Source: JBFHIZ01 sp963666475 | GTDB lineage: Bacteria > Bacillota > Clostridia > Lachnospirales > Lachnospiraceae | Assembly: GCA_963666475.2 (NCBI GenBank) | Contig: OY762821.2 | Location: forward strand, 806,001-870,000 | Direction of reading: 5' to 3' | Length of the DNA stretch: 64,000 bases | Shown here: positions 1-7,663 of the stretch, piece by piece | Numbering within the stretch: the stretch's first letter is position 1 | Layout: each line of letters starts with the position of its first letter | Translations under genes and position numbers: made by a program | The notes under the pieces: model-generated | What the model was told of the DNA's origin: nothing | Database searches by the model: none | The model's input: only the letters and a program-made list of their open reading frames with translations

Positions 1-1624
1 TGTGTCCTGTGTAAAGAACTTTTTTAGCTACTTCGATAACTTGGCTAACTGGTACTTTACTGATAACAACTTCAACTTGGATTTTTGGAAGTAAGCTTGG
101 TTCAATTTCGACTCCACGATAATATTCAGGAGCACCTTTCTGTAACCCACAACCCATAACATGAGTAACAGTAATTCCGTTGATTCCAATATTGAGAAGA
201 GCATTTTTGAGTGGTTCCAACATATGCTCTTTACAAACGATTTCTACTTTTGATAATTTGTGTCCATCAGCACCTACAGGAGCTTCATATGTAGGAACAC
301 CTTTTACTTCAACTGCTTCAGCAACTGGTACTGAACCTGTTACAGCAGTTACTTCTGTATCGCCATGAGCGAATACTGGAACTGCAACTGAGAAGTCTGG
401 GTAAGCACTTGGAAGACCATGTTCCATGTGATCAAGACCAACGATTTCTTCTTCTTTATCAACTCTCAATCCGAAGATTGCTTTAATTAATGCAAATACA
501 GGAACCATAGTAACGATTGTCCATAATACAACTGCAGCAGCACCTAATGCCTGAACACCTAACTGGTGAACTCCGCCGCCGTAGAATAATCCTCCATCAG
601 TAGAGAAAAGACCAACAGCAAGAACTCCCCAAACACCGTTAACACCGTGAACACCAACAGCTCCAACAGGATCATCGATGTGTAATTTAATATCAAGAGT
701 TTCAACAGCAACAACAACAAGGATACCAGCAACAACACCTACGATCATAGATCCTAATCCGTCAAGGTTTGCACATCCAGCTGTGATAGCAACAAGACCA
801 GCAAGTGAAGCGTTGAGTGACATAGAAACGTCTGGTTTACCATCTTTTAACCAAGTAAAGATCATTGTAGTAACAGTAGCAGCAGCAGGAGCCATAGTGG
901 TTGTTAAGAAGATAGAACCCATCTGCTCAAGACTTCCAGCAGCAGCACCGTTGAATCCGTACCATCCAAACCAAAGGATGAATACTCCAAGAGCACCGAT
1001 TACTAAGTTATGTCCTGGGATAGCGTTTACTTTTACAACTTTACCGTTTTTATCATGTGTGTATTTTCCAAGACGAGGTCCTAAGAAGATAGCACCGATT
1101 AATGCAGCAACACCACCAACAGCGTGGATCGCGCCTGAACCAGCGAAATCAATGAATCCCATCTGAGCTAACCAGCCGTTACCATTCCAGATCCAACCAG
1201 CTTCGATTGGATATACGATACCACTGATTACAGCACTGTACATACAGTATGATAAGAATTTTGTACGTTCAGCCATTGCTCCGGATACGATTGTAGCTGT
1301 CGTAGCACAGAATACAAGGTTGAATACAAAGCTTGAAGTATCAAAGTTTGCATAATCTGAAAATACTGAAAGATTTGGAATACCAATGATTCCAAAAGCG
1401 TAGTCCTCAGCCATCATAATGGTGAAACCGAGAAGGATGAACATAACAGATCCGATACAGAAGTCCATTAAGTTCTTCATAATAATGTTACCTGCATTCT
1501 TTGCACGTGTGAATCCTGCTTCGACCATAGCAAAACCAGCCTGCATAAAGAATACGAGAGCGGCTCCGATGAGGAACCAGACGCTGAGCGTAGCGCCAGT
1601 AGCGATTTGAGTAATGTTTTCCAT
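1..1624 (-). CDS. amt: Ammonium transporter fused to a C-terminal P-II domain (3' end outside window)
   Basis: Membrane channel for ammonium uptake with a built-in nitrogen sensor. Reading the minus strand from ATG at 1624 (AGGAGGG just upstream) gives 541 codons without a stop. Residues 1 to about 410 are a multi-span Amt/Mep channel; both pore histidine segments are visible (GAIHAVGG and VGVHGVNGVWG). After an acidic, Pro/Thr-rich linker, a P-II domain starts near residue 455 (KLSKVEIVCKEHMLEPL) with a T-loop reading APEYYRGVEIEP, so the tyrosine that is uridylylated in GlnB is present. The fusion implies that P-II gates its own channel in cis. The last 25 or so residues of P-II are cut off. 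It lies 100 bp downstream of glnN on the same strand and may be cotranscribed with it. Confidence 0.93.
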   Translation of the reverse strand, partial: MENITQIATGATLSVWFLIGAALVFFMQAGFAMVEAGFTRAKNAGNIIMKNLMDFCIGSVMFILLGFTIMMAEDYAFGIIGIPNLSVFSDYANFDTSSFVFNLVFCATTATIVSGAMAERTKFLSYCMYSAVISGIVYPIEAGWIWNGNGWLAQMGFIDFAGSGAIHAVGGVAALIGAIFLGPRLGKYTHDKNGKVVKVNAIPGHNLVIGALGVFILWFGWYGFNGAAAGSLEQMGSIFLTTTMAPAAATVTTMIFTWLKDGKPDVSMSLNASLAGLVAITAGCANLDGLGSMIVGVVAGILVVVAVETLDIKLHIDDPVGAVGVHGVNGVWGVLAVGLFSTDGGLFYGGGVHQLGVQALGAAAVVLWTIVTMVPVFALIKAIFGLRVDKEEEIVGLDHMEHGLPSAYPDFSVAVPVFAHGDTEVTAVTGSVPVAEAVEVKGVPTYEAPVGADGHKLSKVEIVCKEHMLEPLKNALLNIGINGITVTHVMGCGLQKGAPEYYRGVEIEPSLLPKIQVEVVISKVPVSQVIEVAKKVLYTGH

Positions 1625-1648
1625 AAATTTTCCCTCCTGAATTAAAAT

Positions 1649-1685
1649 AGACGTGTACCCTTAATATGATTAAGGATACACGTCT
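1649..1685 (-). terminator. 15-bp hairpin between glnN and amt
   Basis: A 15-bp stem with a 7-nt loop and one G-T pair lies between the glnN stop and the amt ribosome binding site. On the minus strand it is followed by only a weak T run (ATTTTAATT). It may be a partial terminator or a processing hairpin that sets the glnN to amt ratio. No separate amt promoter is evident. Confidence 0.6.
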
Positions 1686-1724
1686 TTGTGTAATAAGTTC
1701 TATTAATATTATTTAATACATTGA

Positions 1725-3818
1725 TTATTCACTTATGCTGAATAAAAGTTCAGCGTAAGTTGGGAATGGCCAATGCTTACTACTTACGATCATCTCTAAC
1801 TCGTCGATTACTTCACGAAGTTCGAGCATTGATGCAAATACTTTTTCTCTGAATGAAACAGCCTGAGCCAATTCATCTTCGAGTTCTTTTGTTTCAGCAG
1901 TGATTTTTTCCAATGCAGCTAAACGAACTGCAACTGAATCAGCTAAAGTTGAAATTTTTGTAAGAAGTTCTGTTTCCATAGTACAAGGAATTGAACTAGA
2001 AACCTGTTTTTTAATGATAACGGTATCTGCTAACTCTTTTTCAAATGCTAATACTGCTGGAATAACATCTTTTTTCACCATATCGATCATAGTAAGAGAC
2101 TCGATGTTGATGGTGTTGCAGTATGCTTCAAGTAAAATGTTGTAACGTGAGAAGATTTCTTCTTTTGTGAATACTGCATGTTTTGTAAATAATTCAACGC
2201 TCTTATCCGTAACAAATCTTGGAAGTGCCTCTGGAGTGTTTTTCAAATTGTCAAGACCACGTTTCGCAGCTTCTTCTAACCAAGCATCATCATATCCGTT
2301 TCCGTTAAAGATAATGCGATCATGAGCTTTGATGGTATCACGAACTAATTTATCTAACGCAACCTGTACATCATCAGCAGCAGCTAATACTTCATAGAAT
2401 TTAGAAAGTGTTTCAGCAACGATTGTGTTGAGTACAATGTTTGGATTAGCGATTGAAACAGTAGAACCTGGCATACGGAACTCGAATTTGTTTCCTGTAA
2501 ATGCGAATGGACTTGTTCTGTTACGATCAGTAGTATCTTTCTGGAAGGTAGGTAATACATTAACACCGATTTCCATAAGTACTTTTTCTTTTTCAACATA
2601 TAATGAATCGTTTTTCATGGATTCAATGATTCCTGTTAATTCGTCTCCTAAGAAGATAGAGATAACAGCTGGAGGAGCTTCGTTTGCTCCAAGTCTGTGG
2701 TCGTTTCCTGCTGAAGCAACAGATAAACGAAGAATATCTTGGTAATCATCAACGGACTGAATGATTGCTGATAAGAAAAGTAAGAATCTAGCATTCTCGT
2801 ATGGGGTATCACCTGGCTCTAACAAGTTGTCACCAGCATCTGTACAGATTGACCAGTTGTTGTGTTTTCCACTTCCGTTTAATCCAGCAAATGGTTTTTC
2901 ATGTAATAAACAAGCAAAATCATGTTTTGCAGCGATTGTCTGTAATAATTCCATTACTAACTGGTTTGCATCAGATGCAACGTTCGCAATGCTGAAGATT
3001 GGAGCGATTTCATGCTGTCCAGGAGCAACTTCGTTGTGTTCTGTTTTTGCATAAATTCCTAGTTTCCAAAGTTCGTTATCTAAGTCTTTCATGAATGCAT
3101 GAACACGTTGTTTGATTGTTCCAAAGTAGTGATCATCCAATTCCTGTCCTTTTGAAGGACGAGCTCCAAAAAGAGTTCTGCCAGTGAATTTTAAGTCAGG
3201 ACGTTTTTTGAATAATGCACGATCTACTAAGAAGTATTCTTGTTCTGGTCCTACATTAGCAACAACTCTTTTAGCAGTTGTATCGCCAAGAAGTTTAAGT
3301 ACTTTCATTGCCTCTTTATCAAGTGCCTGCATGGAACGAAGTAATGGAGTCTTTTTATCAAGCGCTTCTCCATTGTATCCACAGAATGCTGTAGGAATAC
3401 AAAGAACTCCGCTTTTGATGAATGCAAATGAAGTAGGATCCCAAGCGGTATATCCTCTAGCTTCAAATGTAGCTCTTAGTCCACCTGAAGGAAAGCTGGA
3501 TGCATCTGGCTCACCTTGAACTAATGCTTTACCAGAGAATTCCATGATTGCTGCACCTTCTGAATCAAAAGAGATAAAACTGTCATGTTTTTCAGCTGTA
3601 ACACCAGTCATTGGTTGGAACCAGTGAGTGAAGTGTGTAACCCCTTTTTCCATTGCCCAGTCTTTCATTGCGCTAGCAACTACGTTAGCAACGTTGATAT
3701 CAAGAGATGTTCCTTCTGATATAGTTTTTTTCAAAGCTTTGTATGTATCTTTTGGAAGCTTTGCTTTCATAGTAGCATCGTTAAATACCATACTACCAAA
3801 TGTTTCGAAGTTATTCAT
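1725..3818 (-). CDS. glnN: Type III glutamine synthetase
   Basis: ATP-dependent glutamate plus ammonia to glutamine, of the large dodecameric GSIII class. The start is ATG at 3818, 7 nt after AAGGAGGAG, giving 697 residues, the usual GSIII length. An upstream in-frame extension to 3953 runs through the regulatory leader and is not credible. Recognisable segments are FETFGSMVFNDATMK near the N-terminus, the GSIII nucleotide and glutamate site motifs NEVAPGQHEIAPIF and NGSGKHNNWSI, and RTSPFAFTGNKFEFRMPGS. Its leader carries a promoter followed at once by an ANTAR-type dual hairpin and terminator, so expression is probably set by antitermination. Downstream is the ammonium transporter. Confidence 0.96.
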   Translation of the reverse strand: MNNFETFGSMVFNDATMKAKLPKDTYKALKKTISEGTSLDINVANVVASAMKDWAMEKGVTHFTHWFQPMTGVTAEKHDSFISFDSEGAAIMEFSGKALVQGEPDASSFPSGGLRATFEARGYTAWDPTSFAFIKSGVLCIPTAFCGYNGEALDKKTPLLRSMQALDKEAMKVLKLLGDTTAKRVVANVGPEQEYFLVDRALFKKRPDLKFTGRTLFGARPSKGQELDDHYFGTIKQRVHAFMKDLDNELWKLGIYAKTEHNEVAPGQHEIAPIFSIANVASDANQLVMELLQTIAAKHDFACLLHEKPFAGLNGSGKHNNWSICTDAGDNLLEPGDTPYENARFLLFLSAIIQSVDDYQDILRLSVASAGNDHRLGANEAPPAVISIFLGDELTGIIESMKNDSLYVEKEKVLMEIGVNVLPTFQKDTTDRNRTSPFAFTGNKFEFRMPGSTVSIANPNIVLNTIVAETLSKFYEVLAAADDVQVALDKLVRDTIKAHDRIIFNGNGYDDAWLEEAAKRGLDNLKNTPEALPRFVTDKSVELFTKHAVFTKEEIFSRYNILLEAYCNTINIESLTMIDMVKKDVIPAVLAFEKELADTVIIKKQVSSSIPCTMETELLTKISTLADSVAVRLAALEKITAETKELEDELAQAVSFREKVFASMLELREVIDELEMIVSSKHWPFPTYAELLFSISE

Positions 3819-3881
3819 TAAAATCTCCTCCTTGAAGTATTTGTTAAGGATGAAGATATGGGTTATATTCATCCTAGTAAA

Positions 3882-3933
3882 GAAAAAAGACGCCGTGAAC
3901 CTAATTCGCTTAAGTCCACAGCGCCATTGCTGT
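3882..3933 (-). promoter_or_regulatory. ANTAR-type dual-hairpin antiterminator overlapping a terminator, glnN leader
   Basis: Read on the minus strand. Hairpin P1 (3918-3933) is ACAGC, loop AATGGC, GCTGT. It is a perfect 5-bp stem with a hexaloop having A at position 1 and G at position 4, the signature recognised by ANTAR proteins such as EutV and NasR. Hairpin P2 (3897-3917) directly follows; its loop AGCGAA (or AGCGAAT) again has A1 and G4. A competing terminator pairs 3914-3923 with 3891-3900 (ten pairs, two of them G-T), followed by TCTTTTTTC. Its 5' arm contains the 3' arm of P1, so the two folds exclude each other. An ANTAR protein is encoded 2 kb away at 5665. Confidence 0.83.
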
Positions 3934-3943
3934 TCTAGGCAAA

Positions 3944-3972
3944 ACTTTAACATCTATAAAAAAAAAAGTCAA
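3944..3972 (-). promoter_or_regulatory. glnN promoter
   Basis: On the minus strand, TTGACT, a 17-nt spacer rich in T, then TAAAGT. Predicted transcription start is near 3937, so the RNA begins almost exactly at the ANTAR hairpin P1. Confidence 0.75.
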
Positions 3973-4081
3973 GTATTTTTAAAAAAAAAGTTAATATTAT
4001 AAAGAAAGTATAAACTGAGTGTATTATATGGATAACCATAAGTTATAACAGGAAAAACCTTGAAAATAATACATAGTTTCG

Positions 4082-4110
4082 TTGACAAAATAGGGATACT
4101 ATGCTAATCT
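4082..4110 (+). promoter_or_regulatory. Promoter of the glnA-family operon
   Basis: TTGACA, 17-nt spacer, TAATCT. The predicted start near 4117 is followed by a leader of about 220 nt before the start codon at 4339. Confidence 0.65.
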
Positions 4111-4119
4111 TTTTAGGAT

Positions 4120-4195
4120 ATGAGCAAGGGCGTTCATTACAATATGTAGAGTTTATCAGTAGAGTAACGTTCATTGATGAGTTCTACATATTGTA
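4120..4195 (+). promoter_or_regulatory. Probable ANTAR-responsive leader of the glnA-family operon
   Basis: The transcript begins with a 6-bp hairpin (4120-4137) carrying hexaloop AAGGGC, with A1 and G4 as in ANTAR targets. Immediately after it comes a perfect 13-bp hairpin (arms 4138-4150 and 4183-4195) followed by T-rich DNA without a clean U run. A weak second hexaloop (ATTGAT, stem 4169-4172 with 4179-4182, two G-T pairs) would compete with the 3' arm. Only the first hairpin matches the motif well. The rest of the leader to 4338 shows nothing clear. Confidence 0.5.
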
Positions 4196-4338
4196 TTGAG
4201 TGCTTCTTTTATATAGAAGAGACACGATTAATTTGCCTTGAAAACAAATCAGAATGGGGAAGATGTGTGATAATTTATTGCACAAAAGATTTATGCTCAC
4301 GCTATTTATACGTAGCCTAGCAAGAATGGAGAATTTAT

Positions 4339-5622
4339 ATGGAAAAATTTCAAAGTTTACAACAAGAAGTTCTTCAGTTCGTTGAAGAGAACGACGTAAA
4401 ATTTATTCGACTTGTTTTTTGCGACCTCGATGGTTTGCAGAAAAACATATCAATTATGCCAGAACAGCTGGAAACAGCTTTTATAGACGGAATTCCTTTT
4501 GATGCATCTTATATATGGGGAATGGCTGACGTGTCGCAATGTGATTTGTTTTTAAGACCAGATCCTGCGACTATTTCTTTATTACCTTGGCGGCCACAAC
4601 AAGGACGTGTAGCCAGATTCTACTGTACCATTGAAAAACCAAATGGTGAGGTATTTGAAGCTGACACGCGAGAAATTTTGAAAAAAGCGGTAGAAGATTG
4701 TAGAAAAATGCAATTGGAATGCACCGTTGGTTCGGAATGTGAATTTTATCTTTTTAAAACTGATGAAGATGGCAATCCAACCAAAGAACCTTTGGATCAG
4801 GGAAGCTATTTTGATATGGCTCCTGTGGATAAAGGAGAAAATGTACGAAGAGATATTTGCCTCGCATTAGAGGGGATGGGACTTCACCCTGAAGTTTCTC
4901 ATCACGAACAAGGGCCTGGACAAAATGAAATCGATTTCCGTTTTTCGGATCTGCTGTCTGCAGCCGATGATTTTATGAGTTTTAAGACCACTGTAAAAGC
5001 GGTATCCGCACAGAATGGACTGTATGCTTCGTTCTTGCCAAAACCAATTAAAAATGCAAGCGGAAGTGGAATGCATATAAACCTTTCCTTATATAAAGAA
5101 GGTAAAAATATATTTGATCCTTCCAATCCTTATAAAGAGATAAGTGAGAACTTTATCGCAGGGGTACTTGATAAGATTAAAGAAATTTCGTTGTTCTTAA
5201 ATCCGATCGCAAATTCTTATGAAAGATTTGGAGAATTTGAAGCCCCAAAATATATTTCGCTATCCAGTCATGATCGTTCACAGTTGATAAGAATTCCAGC
5301 GGCTTCGAAAGGACGATGCAGAATGGAGCTTAGATCTCCGGACCCAGCACTGAATCCATACTTGGCGTATGCACTGATTGTACAGGCTGGACTCAAAGGA
5401 ATCGAACAGGGGTTAACGATTCATACACCTATCGATCCAAACACAGACAGTGACAATACGATTGCTTTAAAAGAACTACCACATAACATTAATGAAGCAA
5501 TCAAAGAGGCGAAAAATTCAAGCTTTGTAGCAGAAGTCATTGGAAAAGAGTTGCTGGAAAAATACATCTCTTTAAAAGAGAACTCCGTAGTTTCAACAGA
5601 TACTTATTTTAGATATATATAA
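4339..5622 (+). CDS. Glutamine synthetase family protein (GSI-like)
   Basis: A 427-residue single-chain glutamine synthetase fold, slightly shorter than the 444-residue GSI-alpha of Bacillus. An N-terminal beta-grasp region (VKFIRLVFCDLDGLQKNISI) precedes a catalytic domain with GSECEFYLF (ATP and metal site), GPGQNEIDF, GSGMHIN, DRSQLIRIPA and RMELRSPDPALNPYLAYAL. The loop that is FDGSSI in classical GSI reads FDASYI, so one serine near the ammonium site is a tyrosine; the aspartate is kept. It is either a second glutamine synthetase or a related gamma-glutamyl ligase. Context (an ANTAR regulator, then three glutamine-using enzymes) favours glutamine synthesis. Confidence 0.85.
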   Translation: MEKFQSLQQEVLQFVEENDVKFIRLVFCDLDGLQKNISIMPEQLETAFIDGIPFDASYIWGMADVSQCDLFLRPDPATISLLPWRPQQGRVARFYCTIEKPNGEVFEADTREILKKAVEDCRKMQLECTVGSECEFYLFKTDEDGNPTKEPLDQGSYFDMAPVDKGENVRRDICLALEGMGLHPEVSHHEQGPGQNEIDFRFSDLLSAADDFMSFKTTVKAVSAQNGLYASFLPKPIKNASGSGMHINLSLYKEGKNIFDPSNPYKEISENFIAGVLDKIKEISLFLNPIANSYERFGEFEAPKYISLSSHDRSQLIRIPAASKGRCRMELRSPDPALNPYLAYALIVQAGLKGIEQGLTIHTPIDPNTDSDNTIALKELPHNINEAIKEAKNSSFVAEVIGKELLEKYISLKENSVVSTDTYFRYI

Positions 5623-5664
5623 CCTTGCGTACAATGAGGTACATTAGATTTTAGAAAGGTGGCG

Positions 5665-6240
5665 ATGAAAACGAGCAGCGCATTAATTGTAGCAAAAGGG
5701 GAAAAAGGTATAGCATATTTCTCAGAAGTTCTACATGCAGCATCTTTTGATCATATCGTCACAGCTGAAACGGCCGGTGAAGCAAGACGAATTCTGATTG
5801 AACAGGACTTTGATGTATGTGTAATCAATGCGCCACTACCGGACGAGCATGGTGAAAGACTTGCAGAGAATATTGCAACAAAAGGAATTTCCAGTGTAAT
5901 TTTATGTATTAAATCAGAAATATATGATGAGGTTTCCTCGAAAGTAGAAGACTATGGTATTATTACTGTAGCAAAACCAATCAATCGCGCACTATTCTGG
6001 AATGCTTTAAAAGTGGCGATCTCTTCTTATAAAAGAATGCAGATCATCCAGAATGAAAATAATAAACTAGTTAAAAAAATAGAAGACATTCGATTAGTAG
6101 ACCGTGCAAAATGCCTCTTGATCTCTTACCTATCCATGACAGAGCAAGAAGCGCATCGGTATATTGAAAAACAGGCAATGGATCAGCGAATTTCTAAGAA
6201 AGAAACAGCGGAGAGGATTTTAAAGACTTATGAAAGTTGA
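5665..6240 (+). CDS. ANTAR-domain RNA-binding antiterminator with degenerate receiver
   Basis: A 191-residue response-regulator-like protein. ATG at 5665 is preferred (AAAGG 5 nt upstream); a GTG at 5659 overlaps the ribosome binding site. Residues 1-120 form a receiver fold, but the usual phosphoacceptor aspartate is replaced by asparagine (DVCVINAPLPDEHG), while the KP motif remains (VAKPI). A coiled linker leads to a C-terminal ANTAR domain (RAKCLLISYLSMTEQEAHRY, ending in AERIL), which binds paired hexaloop RNA hairpins. The loss of the phosphoacceptor suggests control by ligand or by partner (for example P-II or glutamine synthetase) rather than by phosphorylation. Its 3' end overlaps purF by 11 bp. 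The likely RNA target is the glnN leader, and possibly the leader of its own operon. Confidence 0.9.
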   Translation: MKTSSALIVAKGEKGIAYFSEVLHAASFDHIVTAETAGEARRILIEQDFDVCVINAPLPDEHGERLAENIATKGISSVILCIKSEIYDEVSSKVEDYGIITVAKPINRALFWNALKVAISSYKRMQIIQNENNKLVKKIEDIRLVDRAKCLLISYLSMTEQEAHRYIEKQAMDQRISKKETAERILKTYES

Positions 6241-7663
6241 GATTTTTGACAAGTTACATGAGGAGTGTGCGGTTTTCGGAATCAGTACACAAAAGGGAGA
6301 AGCTGGGGGAATTACCTACAACGCATTACTGGCACTACAACACCGAGGACAAGAAGGTTGTGGAATATCAGTAAGCAAAGACAATCGAATATTTTCACAG
6401 AAAGGACGAGGACTGGTTGGTGAAGTATTCACCAGTGATACCTTGTCACAATTACCAAGTTCAGGAAGTGCAATCGGACACAATCGTTACTCTACAACAG
6501 GGGGAAACTCTGTCTATAACATTCAGCCATTCGTAACGGAATATCTGACTGGAAGAATTGCAACCGCACATAACGGAAACCTTGTAAATGCGAGAGAAGT
6601 CCGTAAAGAAATGAAAAAATTTGGAATTAAATATGATGCAACAAGTGACAGTGAGGTATTATCTACGTTGATCGCTTATTATGCAGTACAGTTGGGATCT
6701 GTAAAAGAAGGCGCAATCAAAGCTGCAAATGAAGTAAAAGGGGCATTTTCAGTAGTTGTGCTCTGCGATGATGGAAGTATCATTGCGTTTCGAGATCCAG
6801 ATGGATTCCGTCCGCTCTGCATAGGAACCAACGAATTTGGTACCGCAGTAGCATCGGAAAGTTGTGCACTCGATAGTTGCGGATTTGAATTGTTAAGAGA
6901 TGTAAAGCCAGGTGAAATCATCGAAATTCGAGATGGAAAACTGGTAGATAGTCAAATGGCAATCATGAATAAAACGGATGGAAATGGACTTTGTATTTTT
7001 GAGTACGTGTATTTTGCAAGACCGGATTCCTTTATCGATGGGTTATCTGTATATGAAGCTCGTCATAACATGGGAAGAATTCTGGCAAAAGAACATCCAG
7101 TAGAAGCGGACATTGTATGTGGTGTGCCAGACTCCGGTTTGGAAGCTGCAGCAGGATATGCAGAAGAAAGTGGAATTCCATTAGTACAGGGATTCTTTAA
7201 AAACAGATATATTGGGCGAAGCTTTATCTACCCATCACAAAAACAGCGAGAAAATGCGGTTCGTCTTAAATTGAATCCGCTTGCTTCGAATGTCAAAGGA
7301 AAACGAATTGTTTTGGTAGACGACTCTATTGTAAGGGGTACTACGAGTGCAAAAATTGTAACTGCTCTTAAAGCTGCAGGAGCTTTGGAAGTTCATTTCC
7401 GAGTATCTTCACCTCCATTTAGACACACCTGTTTATATGGAACAGACATTGACAGTGAAGAAAATCTGATCGCAAACAAAATGGAAATCGAAGAAATTGG
7501 TAAAAAAATCGGCACGGAAAGTCTGGGATACATCAGTATCAAAGGACTAAAGGAAGCTTGTTGTAAATCAACAAAAACTTTCTGTACAAAGTGCTTTACT
7601 GGTGACGCAAATCACTATGATACAAAGAAAAATGATTTGGAGGTAGAAGATGATGGCAGATAA
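6230..7663 (+). CDS. purF: Amidophosphoribosyltransferase
   Basis: Cytoplasmic first step of purine synthesis: PRPP plus glutamine to phosphoribosylamine. It has 477 residues. The N-terminal Ntn glutaminase is preceded by a 12-residue propeptide that leaves Cys13 (EE-CAVFGI) as nucleophile. The C-terminal phosphoribosyltransferase domain has the PRPP motif VLVDDSIVRGTTS. Cysteines in LCIFEYVYF, RHTCLYG and FCTKCFTG match the positions that bind the 4Fe-4S cluster in the oxygen-sensitive Bacillus-type enzyme. It overlaps the ANTAR gene upstream and carA downstream, indicating translational coupling. No other purine gene is nearby; its neighbours are pyrimidine enzymes that also use glutamine. 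Confidence 0.96.
   Translation: MKVEIFDKLHEECAVFGISTQKGEAGGITYNALLALQHRGQEGCGISVSKDNRIFSQKGRGLVGEVFTSDTLSQLPSSGSAIGHNRYSTTGGNSVYNIQPFVTEYLTGRIATAHNGNLVNAREVRKEMKKFGIKYDATSDSEVLSTLIAYYAVQLGSVKEGAIKAANEVKGAFSVVVLCDDGSIIAFRDPDGFRPLCIGTNEFGTAVASESCALDSCGFELLRDVKPGEIIEIRDGKLVDSQMAIMNKTDGNGLCIFEYVYFARPDSFIDGLSVYEARHNMGRILAKEHPVEADIVCGVPDSGLEAAAGYAEESGIPLVQGFFKNRYIGRSFIYPSQKQRENAVRLKLNPLASNVKGKRIVLVDDSIVRGTTSAKIVTALKAAGALEVHFRVSSPPFRHTCLYGTDIDSEENLIANKMEIEEIGKKIGTESLGYISIKGLKEACCKSTKTFCTKCFTGDANHYDTKKNDLEVEDDGR

Noticed and set aside
678..1166. 162-residue plus-strand ORF and other plus-strand ORFs across 180-3519
   Set aside because: They are shadows of the amt and glnN coding strands, with atypical low-complexity composition.
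3819..3953. Longer glnN start giving 742 residues
   Set aside because: The extension translates the promoter-proximal ANTAR hairpins and terminator. The ATG at 3818 has an AAGGAGGAG site and matches the family N-terminus.
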